This document shows, piece by piece, positions 1-6,279 of a DNA stretch of 8,205 nucleotides. A model generated the notes under the pieces. The model had not been told where the DNA came from. It saw only the letters and a program-made list of their open reading frames with translations, and searched no databases. The position numbers and the translations under genes are program-made. Origin of the DNA: Faecousia sp. (GTDB taxonomy: Bacteria > Bacillota > Clostridia > Oscillospirales > Oscillospiraceae); assembly GCA_029258495.1 (NCBI GenBank), contig JARHYV010000326.1, positions 1-8,205 of the forward strand, read 5' to 3'. Position 1 is the stretch's first letter. Every line of letters starts with the position of its first letter.

Positions 1-243
1 CAGAACATATAGATTTTCAATCAGATTACCATGAACAGAAACGATCCCGATCGGTTTCCGATCGATCAGCATATAAAGCTGCACACCTTTTGCGATCTCT
101 GATGCAAGATAGCGTTTTTGGCGTTCGGGTGTGTGTATCGAAACAAACTCCGGTGAACATATGCTGCTGTGAGATGCCATCCAGCTTTCAGAATGGATGA
201 TTGCTGCCTGACTCAAATCTGATGGTGTTACTGTTTTAATCAT
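1..243 (-). CDS. GNAT-family N-acetyltransferase, N-terminal part (runs off window)
   Basis: Reading the minus strand from an ATG at 243 gives 81 uninterrupted codons to the window edge, so the gene is cut by the window and its C-terminal half is not seen. The protein begins MIKTVTPSDLSQAAIIHSES and reaches a stretch (IDRKPIGIVSVHGNLIENLYVL region, residues about 60-81) that matches the beta4-beta5 region before the acetyl-CoA loop in GNAT proteins; the acetyl-CoA binding R/Q-x-x-G-x-G/A loop itself would lie just beyond the edge. Family knowledge: GNATs move an acetyl group from acetyl-CoA to an amine; the substrate cannot be told. The ribosome site is weak (GAAAG about 10 bases upstream). 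It follows the SLH gene by 34 bases with no terminator between, so it is probably last or near last in that operon. Confidence 0.75.
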   Translation of the reverse strand, partial: MIKTVTPSDLSQAAIIHSESWMASHSSICSPEFVSIHTPERQKRYLASEIAKGVQLYMLIDRKPIGIVSVHGNLIENLYVL

Positions 244-277
244 ATTTGCACGCTTTCAAATTATGATACATTTGTGC

Positions 278-1246
278 TTATAGCTCTCTGGCCCTGTATA
301 AAAAGCTCACGATCTGTCCGCGATCACAGAGCTGCTCAGGAGCAAACAAGTCTTCCTCTACCCCTGATGTAACACGATTCTCAGAGGCCCAAACAACCGC
401 ATCGCTGTAATATCTGTCTGGTTCAATGTCTGTAAAGGGATTGTATCCTCCGTGAGCAGGTCTTCCCTTCCAGCGATGCAGAAATGATACAACCTGCGCC
501 CGTGTGCACACATCATCCGGCACAAAGAGGGTCTCGGTTTCTCCTGCTGTAATTCCGGAATGATAAGCCCACGCAACTGCCTCTGCATAATACCGATCCG
601 ACTCTACATCGGTAAACGGCACCGTCTTATCCGATACCTCCGGCCGTCCTGCTGCACGCCAAAGGAATGTCACGACCTCCGCACGAGTGCAGGATTTGTT
701 CGGTGCAAAATGTGATGCATCCACACCGGCTGTGACCCCGGCATTGGCTGCCCACAAAACGCTTTTATAATAATAGTTCTCCGATGCAACATCAACAAAC
801 GGGTTTATCAATTTAGGAATGCTTTCGTTGTATGTATCCCCGCAATCCTCACAGGTATAGGTAATGCGTCCCATTGCAGTTTCCGTGGGTTCCTTGGTGA
901 CCACGCCACTGTCATAGCAATGACCTGTTGCAGCAATGGCATATTCCTCAGCCAGACCGCACCGACTGCATGTCCGCTCTGCAATGCCTTGACACATACA
1001 TCCAGACTCCTGTATCACGCACCAGTCAGAAAAATCGTGTCCCAAGGGCGGAATGTTCTCCGTCTTACCCATCAGTCCGCAATACTTGCAATGCTCCTCA
1101 TACATCCCCGGTTCCACGCAGCCGGGCGGTGTCACACTGGATACAAATTCATGGGCACATTCTGCTGAAACACCCATGCGCAATCCCAGTATAAACACCA
1201 CCAAACACAAAACTACCCGAATACTTTCCTCTCTCTTTTTCAACAA
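278..1246 (-). CDS. Secreted cysteine-rich protein with three C-terminal SLH domains
   Basis: 322 residues. Residues 1-28 look like a signal peptide: KKREESIR, then a hydrophobic run (about 11-26) and a likely cut after VSA (28). Residues 30-146 hold three degenerate repeats of about 40 residues built around CxxCG (C53/C56, C93/C96, C132/C135) and GH (69-70, 108-109); this pattern is common in clostridial surface proteins and could bind metal, but that is not shown. Three SLH domains follow (about 148-203, 210-264, 269-322), each with an (F)xDV/I start, a YY..V.WA helix and a [TD]R[AG][EQ][VI]V motif. Known of SLH domains: they dock proteins to pyruvylated wall polymers. No enzyme domain is seen. 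The start is TTG: two in-frame TTG codons (1244-1246, 1247-1249) lie behind AAGGGAAG, so the start may be one codon earlier. The stop of the flavoprotein gene upstream is 20 bases away, suggesting cotranscription. Confidence 0.85.
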   Translation of the reverse strand: MLKKREESIRVVLCLVVFILGLRMGVSAECAHEFVSSVTPPGCVEPGMYEEHCKYCGLMGKTENIPPLGHDFSDWCVIQESGCMCQGIAERTCSRCGLAEEYAIAATGHCYDSGVVTKEPTETAMGRITYTCEDCGDTYNESIPKLINPFVDVASENYYYKSVLWAANAGVTAGVDASHFAPNKSCTRAEVVTFLWRAAGRPEVSDKTVPFTDVESDRYYAEAVAWAYHSGITAGETETLFVPDDVCTRAQVVSFLHRWKGRPAHGGYNPFTDIEPDRYYSDAVVWASENRVTSGVEEDLFAPEQLCDRGQIVSFLYRAREL

Positions 1247-1266
1247 AATCGCTTCCCTTATATTTT

Positions 1267-2847
1267 TTACAGCTGCATCATTCGGTCGATGACTGCCTCT
1301 GCTGCTGCCATTCCATCTACTGCTGCGGACATAATGCCGCCTGCATATCCTGCGCCCTCTCCTGCCGGATACAGCCCCTTCACCTCCGACATTCCATCCT
1401 TCCCGCGGAGGATGCGAACCGGCGAGGAGCTTCTGGTTTCCGGCCCTGTCAGCACCGCATCAGGGGCTGCAAATCCTTTCAAACGACCATCCAGATTCCG
1501 TATTCCCTGTTCCAAGGCTTTTGTGATCTGCTCAGGAAGAACATCATGCAGGTCACACCAATGAACCCCGGGCTGATAGGTGGGCGTTACGCCCTTTGCT
1601 CCAGAACTTGCTCTGTTTGCCAAGAAGTCCTCAACCGTCTGAGCCGGAGCACAGTATCCACCGGAAACGGCAAACGCCTTCTGTTCGATCTCACGCTGCC
1701 AACGGACACCACCCAATGGCCCGGAATACGGGAAACTCTCAGGATTCACCGTCACAAGCACTGCTGCATTTGCATTTTCCCCGTCACGGTCTGCGTAGCT
1801 CATACCATTAGTCACGACCCCGTTCTCTTCCGACGCCGCCGCTACCACATATCCTCCGGGACACATGCAGAAGGTATACACTGTCGCATCATCCAGATGG
1901 GTGACCAGCTTATAATCCGCCGGAGGGAGTGCAGGGTTCTCACATCCATATTGTGCAAGGTCGATATCCGCCTGCTTGTGCTCGATCCGAACACCCATAG
2001 AAAAAGGTTTTGGCTCCATGGGGATCCCCAGCTCCTCCAGCATCTGAAAGGTATCTCTTGCGCTGTGTCCGATGGCGAATATCACATGGTCTGCATCGAT
2101 CTGCGTGCCGTCCGCAAGCTCCACCCCAGTCACCGCACCATCGCGTACAGACAATCCGGTAACCTGAGCGGAAAAACGCACCTCACCGCCAAGGGAGATG
2201 ATCTTGTTGCGGATGCACTGAACCACATGTACCAGAACATCCGTTCCCACATGAGGCTTTGCGTCATAGAGAATGTTTTCCCGTGCGCCTGCCTCTACAA
2301 ATTGTTCTAAGATCCAGCCGATCCGTGGGTTATTCACGCCGGTATTCAATTTACCATCAGAGAATGTCCCTGCACCGCCCTCTCCGAACTGCACATTGCT
2401 GTTGGGATCCAGCTCACCGGTCTTCCAGAAACGTTCCACTTTTTCATGGCGGGTGAGCGCATCCTCTCCTCGCTCCAAAATCAGAGGACGGCACCCTGCC
2501 ATAGCAAGCACCAGTCCGGCAAACATTCCTGCCGGGCCAAACCCAACGATAACAGGTCGTTTGGCGCTTTCGTTCGTCATCTGCCGAACCTTATAATGAA
2601 ACCACGGTGCAATCGATGCTTTCTTGCAGCCGGATTTTTTCAGGATCTTCTCCTCGTTGCCATCCACCTTCACATCAATGGTATAGCTCACACGCACATC
2701 CGGTTTTTTTCTTGCATCGATGGATTTTTTGACAATTTTCACCTGACGCACAACGCTGTTGGACACTCGCAGGAGCTTTGCCGCCTCAAAGGTCAGCTGA
2801 CTCACCGAATGTGCCGGCGCCATATTAATATCACGAATTCGTATCAT
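1267..2847 (-). CDS. FAD-dependent dehydrogenase, COG2509 type
   Basis: 526 residues from the chosen start. An N-terminal domain of about 95 residues precedes a Rossmann dinucleotide-binding motif VGFGPAG (101-107) ending in an acidic LILERG strand (about 122-127), then the family-typical FGEGGAGTFSDGKL (154-167), a second nucleotide-binding stretch (VIFAIGHSARDTF), and a C-terminal GEGAGYAGGIMSAAVDG (about 500-516) that closes the FAD site. Length and order fit the uncharacterised COG2509 FAD-dependent dehydrogenases; the substrate is unknown. An open frame extends to 2901, but the ATG at 2847 is preferred: it overlaps the stop of the upstream flavoprotein as ATGA and has AAAGGA seven bases upstream, pointing to translational coupling. 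The earlier in-frame start would lie deep inside the neighbour and has no better ribosome site. Confidence 0.92.
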   Translation of the reverse strand: MIRIRDINMAPAHSVSQLTFEAAKLLRVSNSVVRQVKIVKKSIDARKKPDVRVSYTIDVKVDGNEEKILKKSGCKKASIAPWFHYKVRQMTNESAKRPVIVGFGPAGMFAGLVLAMAGCRPLILERGEDALTRHEKVERFWKTGELDPNSNVQFGEGGAGTFSDGKLNTGVNNPRIGWILEQFVEAGARENILYDAKPHVGTDVLVHVVQCIRNKIISLGGEVRFSAQVTGLSVRDGAVTGVELADGTQIDADHVIFAIGHSARDTFQMLEELGIPMEPKPFSMGVRIEHKQADIDLAQYGCENPALPPADYKLVTHLDDATVYTFCMCPGGYVVAAASEENGVVTNGMSYADRDGENANAAVLVTVNPESFPYSGPLGGVRWQREIEQKAFAVSGGYCAPAQTVEDFLANRASSGAKGVTPTYQPGVHWCDLHDVLPEQITKALEQGIRNLDGRLKGFAAPDAVLTGPETRSSSPVRILRGKDGMSEVKGLYPAGEGAGYAGGIMSAAVDGMAAAEAVIDRMMQL

Positions 2848-4058
2848 ATTGTATCCTTTCCGGCACTCAGTCCTGCCAATCTGCCAGAACTCCATGCCCA
2901 TTGCAGGTTATATCCGCCGCAGTCACCGTCTACATCCAGAACCTCTCCGCAGGCATACAACCCCGGTACCAGCAGACTCTGCATGGTTTTGCAGTCGAAC
3001 TCATCCGTTGCAATTCCTCCGGCCGTTACCTGCGCCGCATCCATGCCCAGAGGCTCCTTCAGCTCAATGCGAAAATCCTTTACTGCGGTACAGACTGCCC
3101 ACAGCTGGCTCTCCATCAGATCGTGCAGCGGAAATCTCCCACGAACACCTGCTGCCTGCGTCAGGACACGACCCAGTCGGTTGTGCAGGATACCGGTAAG
3201 CAGATCCTCCGTTGTCAGCTGTCGGTTCTTCCGGACGAGCAGCTCGTCATAGAGTGCCTGCTCACTGATATCCGGCAGGAAATCCAGACGGCACTCCCAA
3301 TATCCTGCACAGGTGCAGGCATCTCTGGAAATTTCAAACATGACAGGGCCGGACAAGCCGTAATCCGTAAATTGGATCTCACCGACAGACGAAGAATGCA
3401 GCCTGTCATCACAGCGGATCTCCGCCTTGCAATTCGCTCTTACCCCCTTCAGCGCACTGACACCGTTCCAACCGGTTTTCAGCTGCACCAACGCAGGACG
3501 GAGCTTAGTGCATTTGTGTCCAAAGCTCCGCAGGAGCTTATAGCCCGACATGGTACCGCCGAGCTTTGTGCCTGCCAAGCCGCCGCAGGCGATGATCACC
3601 TTGTCTGCGGTCTGCACACGCTCACCGCTGATGAGAGTAAACACACCGTTTTCCCTGCGGATTTTGGAAACCTCAAAATCTGTTACCAATTCTATATTGG
3701 GACGATCCAAAGCAAATCGCAGAATATCCACCACGGAATTTGCCTGATCCGAATAGGGATAGATCCTCCCCGATGCCTCTGTCACCGTGAACAGCCCAAG
3801 CTCATGAAACCATGCAAGGGTTTGTTCCGGGGAAAATTGACTGATTGCATACTGCCAAAAACCATTTTGGTCGCCATGGTATCCGCCATTCAGCGCCTTT
3901 TGATTTGATGAGTTACATCTTCCGTTTCCGGTTGCCTGAAGTTTTCTGCCTACCCGAGCCTGCCGCTCCAAGAGCAGCACATGGACATCCGGATTTTCTG
4001 CTGCCGCGATTGCAGCCGCCATTCCTGCCGCACCTGCACCTACAACTGCAAGAATCAT
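2844..4058 (-). CDS. NAD(P)/FAD-dependent oxidoreductase, BaiN/HI0933 (YhiN) family
   Basis: 404 residues. The N-terminus has the Rossmann motif GAGAAG (7-12), the ribose-binding acid E31 (LLLER), and the family signature GRKLQATGNGRCN (37-49). A middle beta-rich domain (about 190-340) follows, with the FTDYGLSGP signature, and the C-terminus closes the FAD site with CGEVLDVDGDCGGYNLQWAW and a final GRLAG. This is the HI0933/TIGR00275 flavoprotein family, often named aminoacetone oxidase-like or BaiN. BaiN of Clostridium scindens was linked to bile acid 7-dehydroxylation, but the family is near-universal and no other bai gene is visible, so that role should not be assumed. First gene of the minus-strand operon, coupled by ATGA to the next flavoprotein. 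A GTG at 4070 is in frame but lies inside the Shine-Dalgarno; the ATG at 4058 is the likely start. Confidence 0.92.
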   Translation of the reverse strand: MILAVVGAGAAGMAAAIAAAENPDVHVLLLERQARVGRKLQATGNGRCNSSNQKALNGGYHGDQNGFWQYAISQFSPEQTLAWFHELGLFTVTEASGRIYPYSDQANSVVDILRFALDRPNIELVTDFEVSKIRRENGVFTLISGERVQTADKVIIACGGLAGTKLGGTMSGYKLLRSFGHKCTKLRPALVQLKTGWNGVSALKGVRANCKAEIRCDDRLHSSSVGEIQFTDYGLSGPVMFEISRDACTCAGYWECRLDFLPDISEQALYDELLVRKNRQLTTEDLLTGILHNRLGRVLTQAAGVRGRFPLHDLMESQLWAVCTAVKDFRIELKEPLGMDAAQVTAGGIATDEFDCKTMQSLLVPGLYACGEVLDVDGDCGGYNLQWAWSSGRLAGLSAGKDTI

Positions 4059-4061
4059 ACT

Positions 4062-4073
4062 ATCACCCACTTT
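4062..4073 (-). promoter_or_regulatory. Shine-Dalgarno that fixes the start of the BaiN-like gene
   Basis: The minus strand reads AAAGTGGGTGAT, ten of twelve bases matching the full anti-Shine-Dalgarno complement, and sits three bases before the ATG at 4058. It contains the alternative GTG start, which makes that GTG unlikely to be used. Confidence 0.7.
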
Positions 4074-4082
4074 CTATGTATC

Positions 4083-4111
4083 ATTATACGACAAAACCGT
4101 AACTATCACAA
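4083..4111 (-). promoter_or_regulatory. Sigma-A-type promoter of the flavoprotein operon
   Basis: On the minus strand TTGTGA (4106-4111) and a perfect TATAAT (4083-4088) are 17 bases apart. Transcription would start near 4076, giving a very short leader before the BaiN-like gene. It is back to back with the ylmH promoter. No operator or riboswitch is evident. Confidence 0.75.
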
Positions 4112-4121
4112 GAAAAACTTC

Positions 4122-4150
4122 TTTTCAATATGGAAAATCTGTGGTATAAT
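4122..4150 (+). promoter_or_regulatory. Sigma-A-type promoter of ylmH and the DUF896 gene
   Basis: TTTTCA (4122-4127) and a perfect TATAAT (4145-4150) are 17 bases apart; TGG directly before the -10 makes it an extended -10. The predicted start is near 4157, about 23 bases before the ylmH ATG. Confidence 0.8.
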
Positions 4151-4179
4151 GGATTAAAGTTTGTATCAGGAAGAATGCT

Positions 4180-4965
4180 ATGGATCGAAGTAATATTGAC
4201 AAGATCGCCAATACTCCGGAAGATCGGATGCTCTTGGCAAAGGTTTGGGATAAAATCAACACCGGAATGCAGAGGAATATCTTTTCCAATTCCTGTTTTT
4301 TGTCCCCCCGGGAATTGGAAATGACCCGGCTGCTCTTTGGCGAGCCGGAAGGTCTGCTCCGTTTCGGCGGATATCCGGAGGCAGAACGACAAATGCTCTG
4401 CTATCTGCCCGATTATCTGTCGGAGGATACGCTTTCAGATGATGATGCTCCCATCGTGTGTCTGCGAGCCACCTACTTTAACGGCGACTCCCTGTCCCAT
4501 CGGGATTTTCTCGGTGCCTTGATGGGCGCCGGCATTGCCAGAGAAACCATTGGTGATATATGCGTAGGCTCCGGTTCCTGTGATTTTTTTGCTGTGAAGG
4601 AGATTGTCCCCTATCTGCTGTCTAATTTTAATTCTGCCGGCAGAACAAAACTTCGATTGCAAAAGATCCCCCTGAGCGACGCTCAGATTCCCGAACCGGA
4701 GGTCAAAGAGGTGTGTGATACGCTTGCATCTCTCCGTCTGGATGCCGTCCTTGGGGCAGGTTTCAAAATTGCACGAGCTCCGGCCTGTGCATACATCAAT
4801 GCCGGAAAAGCATCCATCAACGGACTTCCCTGTACAAAGTCCGATAAAGCCATCCTTCAGGGTGACACGATCTCTGTTCGCGGCTTGGGTAAAATAAAAC
4901 TCGTCCAAATCAATGGACAAACCAAAAAAGGAAGAATCAGCGTGATAATTCATCGCTATGTATGA
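4180..4965 (+). CDS. ylmH: YlmH-family S4-domain RNA-binding protein
   Basis: 261 residues, the usual length of the family. The N-terminal half (about 1-80) carries the F(L)SPRE and FGGYPEAER motifs typical of YlmH; the middle (105-130, LSHRDFLGALMGAGIARETI then GDICV) is the family hallmark; the C-terminus (about 185-243) is an S4 RNA-binding domain containing SINGLPCTKSDKAILQGDTI. Known: in Bacillus subtilis ylmH lies downstream of ftsZ near divIVA, and the protein binds ribosomes and has been connected with ribosome-associated quality control. Here it is not in a cell-division cluster but heads a two-gene unit with a DUF896 gene. AGGAAG seven bases before the ATG is the ribosome site. The role in this organism is inferred from the family. 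Confidence 0.9.
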   Translation: MDRSNIDKIANTPEDRMLLAKVWDKINTGMQRNIFSNSCFLSPRELEMTRLLFGEPEGLLRFGGYPEAERQMLCYLPDYLSEDTLSDDDAPIVCLRATYFNGDSLSHRDFLGALMGAGIARETIGDICVGSGSCDFFAVKEIVPYLLSNFNSAGRTKLRLQKIPLSDAQIPEPEVKEVCDTLASLRLDAVLGAGFKIARAPACAYINAGKASINGLPCTKSDKAILQGDTISVRGLGKIKLVQINGQTKKGRISVIIHRYV

Positions 4966-4975
4966 GGTGATTTGT

Positions 4976-5185
4976 ATGACTATGGAAGAAACCATTGCGA
5001 GAATCAATGAACTGGCTAAGAAAGCAAAGACCGAGGAAGGTCTGACCCCGGAGGAGATCACTGAGCGGGATCATCTGCGCCGTGTGTATATCGACGCCAT
5101 GAAGGCGAGTCTGGTCAGTCAGCTTGAAAACACATATATTGTTGACGAAAAGGGCAACAAACACAAATTGAACAAAAAAGGATAA
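4976..5185 (+). CDS. DUF896 (YnzC/UPF0291) family small protein
   Basis: 69 residues starting MTMEETIARINELAKKAKTE; the family pattern is clear: an N-terminal helical hairpin with IARINELAKKAK..EGLTPEEI.ER..LR..Y (about 6-40) followed by a basic, less ordered tail (NTYIVDEKGNKHKLNKKG). The function of the family is unknown; the B. subtilis member ynzC sits in the LexA-controlled yneA operon, but no LexA-type site is seen here. An ATG at 4958 is also in frame, but the one at 4976 has AGGTGA directly upstream (4965-4970) and avoids overlap, so it is preferred. The gene begins 10 bases after the ylmH stop and is probably cotranscribed with it. Confidence 0.85.
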   Translation: MTMEETIARINELAKKAKTEEGLTPEEITERDHLRRVYIDAMKASLVSQLENTYIVDEKGNKHKLNKKG

Positions 5186-5192
5186 CCCATAC

Positions 5193-5204
5193 CCCATCGA
5201 TGGG
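5193..5204. repeat. 12-bp perfect palindrome between the DUF896 gene and the tRNA promoter
   Basis: CCCATCGATGGG is fully self-complementary and ends one base before the -35 hexamer of the tRNA promoter. A second CCCAT at 5186-5190 lets the RNA fold instead as CCCAT/ATGGG with a 9-base loop, followed by an interrupted T-rich stretch (CTTGACTTTTT). It could be a weak terminator for the ylmH unit or a protein-binding site; neither is proven. Confidence 0.45.
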
Positions 5205-5205
5205 C

Positions 5206-5234
5206 TTGACTTTTTCGAGGGAAGATGGTATATT
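5206..5234 (+). promoter_or_regulatory. Promoter of the tRNA-Ser gene
   Basis: TTGACT (5206-5211) and TATATT (5229-5234) are separated by 17 bases. Transcription would begin near 5241, just before the mature tRNA 5' end. Confidence 0.7.
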
Positions 5235-5245
5235 ATCCCTCACAT

Positions 5246-5334
5246 GGAGAGATGTCCGAGTGGTTTAAGGAGCTAGTCTTGAAAACTAGTGATTCCGCAA
5301 GGAACCGTGGGTTCGAATCCCACTCTCTCCGCCA
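5246..5334 (+). tRNA. tRNA-Ser (anticodon UGA)
   Basis: A complete class II tRNA of 89 bases. The acceptor stem pairs GGAGAGA (5246-5252) with TCTCTCC (5324-5330), discriminator G5331, and CCA is encoded (5332-5334). The anticodon stem CTAGT/ACTAG (5273-5277, 5285-5289) encloses the loop CTTGAAA with anticodon TGA (5280-5282), which reads UCA codons. A long variable arm (TTCC-GCAA-GGAA) is diagnostic of serine tRNA; the T arm is GTGGG-TTCGAAT-CCCAC (5307-5323). It marks the border between ordinary chromosomal genes on the left and accessory-looking DNA on the right. Confidence 0.97.
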
Positions 5335-5343
5335 ATGAAACAA

Positions 5344-5381
5344 ATTTCCTAGGTATTGAGCGATCTCAGTACCTAGGAAAT
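5344..5381. repeat. Long perfect-stem hairpin directly after tRNA-Ser
   Basis: ATTTCCTAGGTA (5344-5355) is the exact reverse complement of 5370-5381; inside, TTGAG and CTCAG continue the stem (one G-U pair) around a CGAT loop, giving 17 pairs. It begins ten bases after the tRNA CCA. There is no T run after it, so it is not a standard intrinsic terminator, though it could still end or process the tRNA transcript. It could also be a relic of a mobile element. Confidence 0.7.
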
Positions 5382-5671
5382 GCGTTCACATTTTATAAAA
5401 GAAATATACTTGCTGTTTCCTGAGGTACATGCAGTTACGCATGGAGTGCTTTACTTCTCTCCAGCTGCCGCCGCAATGTATGCTATGGCACTACTGAGAG
5501 CTTTGCCCCGGTTCATACATACATCGCATACTATGTGCTCGCACTCTTCCGGAGAGTACCTTTCCGGTTATCCAGATCTGGATAATGGCAGAGTGGTCTT
5601 TGCAGCGTACGTACTGGGCTACTAAGTCCTTCCATGCGCTATGGTTCCGCTCTCACAGCAAAGAATATATC
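5382..5671. other. Stretch with no convincing gene; contains an 18-bp perfect palindrome
   Basis: An open frame of 81 codons crosses this stretch on the plus strand (5380-5625), but it has no usable ribosome site (its start lies within the hairpin at 5344-5381) and the peptide resembles nothing I know. The only clear structure is TTATCCAGATCTGGATAA (5568-5585), a perfect palindrome, plus a smaller inverted repeat CATGC/GCATG (near 5430-5443). The stretch may be decayed mobile-element DNA. Confidence 0.5.
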
Positions 5672-5700
5672 TTGACAAAGCCTTTGTGGTTTGTTAAGAT
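5672..5700 (+). promoter_or_regulatory. Promoter of a candidate small RNA
   Basis: A consensus TTGACA (5672-5677), a 17-base spacer and TAAGAT (5695-5700; four of six bases match TATAAT). There is no protein gene downstream; the next signal is the terminator ending near 5777. Confidence 0.6.
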
Positions 5701-5706
5701 GTTGTT

Positions 5707-5777
5707 GTGATAACGGCAACATTTGTCACAGACTTTCTCCCGCCTTGCTAGTGCAAATAGCAAGGCGGGACTTTTCT
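5707..5777 (+). ncRNA. Candidate small RNA of about 70 nt
   Basis: Inferred from a promoter at 5672-5700 and a strong hairpin with a T-rich tail ending near 5777. The 5' part could fold through TGTGA (5706-5710) pairing with TCACA (5726-5730), leaving an A/C-rich loop (ACGGCAACATTT) and a linker (GACTTTC) before the terminator stem. There is no start codon with a ribosome site inside. It matches no RNA family I recognise (not 6S, tmRNA, SRP or RNase P by length or motifs). It may be a regulatory RNA, or a short leader left when a gene was lost. The exact ends are estimates. Confidence 0.45.
5738..5777 (+). terminator. Intrinsic terminator
   Basis: TCCCGCCTTGCTA (5738-5750) pairs perfectly with TAGCAAGGCGGGA (5758-5770) around the loop GTGCAAA, and is followed by CTTTTCT. 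The polarity is plus: the opposite strand lacks a T run after the stem. Confidence 0.85.
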
Positions 5778-5987
5778 ATCGTCCGATCGTTTACACCCTC
5801 AATCTCCCTGCCAGAAAAGCAGCTAAGGAGCATGGGCCGCATTTCGTCTGATTAAGGCTCCCCTCATCTACTGCATGAGATCTGGGTTGCGGTCATCAGC
5901 TTTCGTGCTAACTATAAGATATTTTACAGTGTATAGGATAAAATGTCAATATTTTTGAGTTATCGATCAAATTGATCCACTTCTCCG
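5778..5987. other. Stretch with no gene seen
   Basis: I see no reading frame with a ribosome site and no RNA gene. The last 80 bases are AT-rich and contain a small inverted repeat GATCAA-A-TTGATC (5965-5977). A promoter for a transcript ending at the terminator at 5988-6017 is not convincing (TATAAG at 5913-5918 lacks a well-spaced -35). Confidence 0.5.
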
Positions 5988-6017
5988 GAGAGCTGTCTTT
6001 CGACAGCTCTCTTTTTT
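5988..6017 (+). terminator. Intrinsic terminator facing the toxin gene
   Basis: GAGAGCTGTC (5988-5997), loop TTTC, GACAGCTCTC (6002-6011), then six T (6012-6017). The T run is on the plus strand, so it works best for transcripts moving right, and it touches the toxin stop codon (6016-6018). For the minus-strand toxin-antitoxin mRNA the hairpin lies just beyond the stop but lacks a T run, so it could act there only as a 3' stabilising stem or weak stop. Confidence 0.8.
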
Positions 6018-6279
6018 AGAATTCGTAATGAGTCCACATACTGAGGATCTTAACTGTATGCTCCTCTTCCAGAACTTCGTACACCAGACGATGCTTGATG
6101 TTGATCCGTCTGGAGTATGCACCGGACAGCTCTCCAAGCAGTTTCTCGTAAGAAGGGGGATTCTGATACGGATCATTTGCTATCACATCGATCATTAATT
6201 TCGCCTTCTTATCCAGTTTCGCTGCTTTAAGCTTACTGATATCAGCAGCTGCTTTTTTTGTATAAACGATTGCCCACAT
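6016..6279 (-). CDS. yoeB: Txe/YoeB-family mRNA interferase toxin
   Basis: 87 residues. YoeB toxins enter the ribosomal A site and cut mRNA. The family pattern is complete: the N-terminal MWAIVYTKKA, the segment PYQNPPSYEKLLGELSGAYS (37-56), RRINIKHRLVYEV (57-69) and the C-terminal MWTHYEF (81-87). Residues matching the catalytic Glu, Arg and His of E. coli YoeB (E46, R65, H83) are E45 (or E50), R64 and H84, so the toxin looks intact. The ATG at 6279 overlaps the antitoxin stop as TAATG, with GAGGTGG seven bases before it; a GTG two codons earlier is in frame but less likely. Coupled translation behind the antitoxin is the usual arrangement. Confidence 0.93.
   Translation of the reverse strand: MWAIVYTKKAAADISKLKAAKLDKKAKLMIDVIANDPYQNPPSYEKLLGELSGAYSRRINIKHRLVYEVLEEEHTVKILSMWTHYEF

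Noticed and set aside
1546..2310. 254-codon open frame on the plus strand
   Set aside because: Antisense to the COG2509 dehydrogenase; a shadow frame in GC-balanced coding DNA.
2901..3908. 335-codon open frame on the plus strand
   Set aside because: It is antisense to the BaiN-like flavoprotein, which has full family motifs; the plus frame has none and no ribosome site.
2844..4058. Bile acid 7-dehydroxylation gene (baiN) as functional call
   Set aside because: The family is near-universal in Firmicutes and other bacteria and no other bai gene is in view, so only the family name is given.
4435..5061. 208-codon open frame on the minus strand
   Set aside because: Antisense to ylmH and the DUF896 gene, both recognised families.
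5380..5625. 81-codon open frame on the plus strand after the tRNA
   Set aside because: No ribosome site, the start lies inside a strong hairpin, and the peptide has no recognisable pattern.
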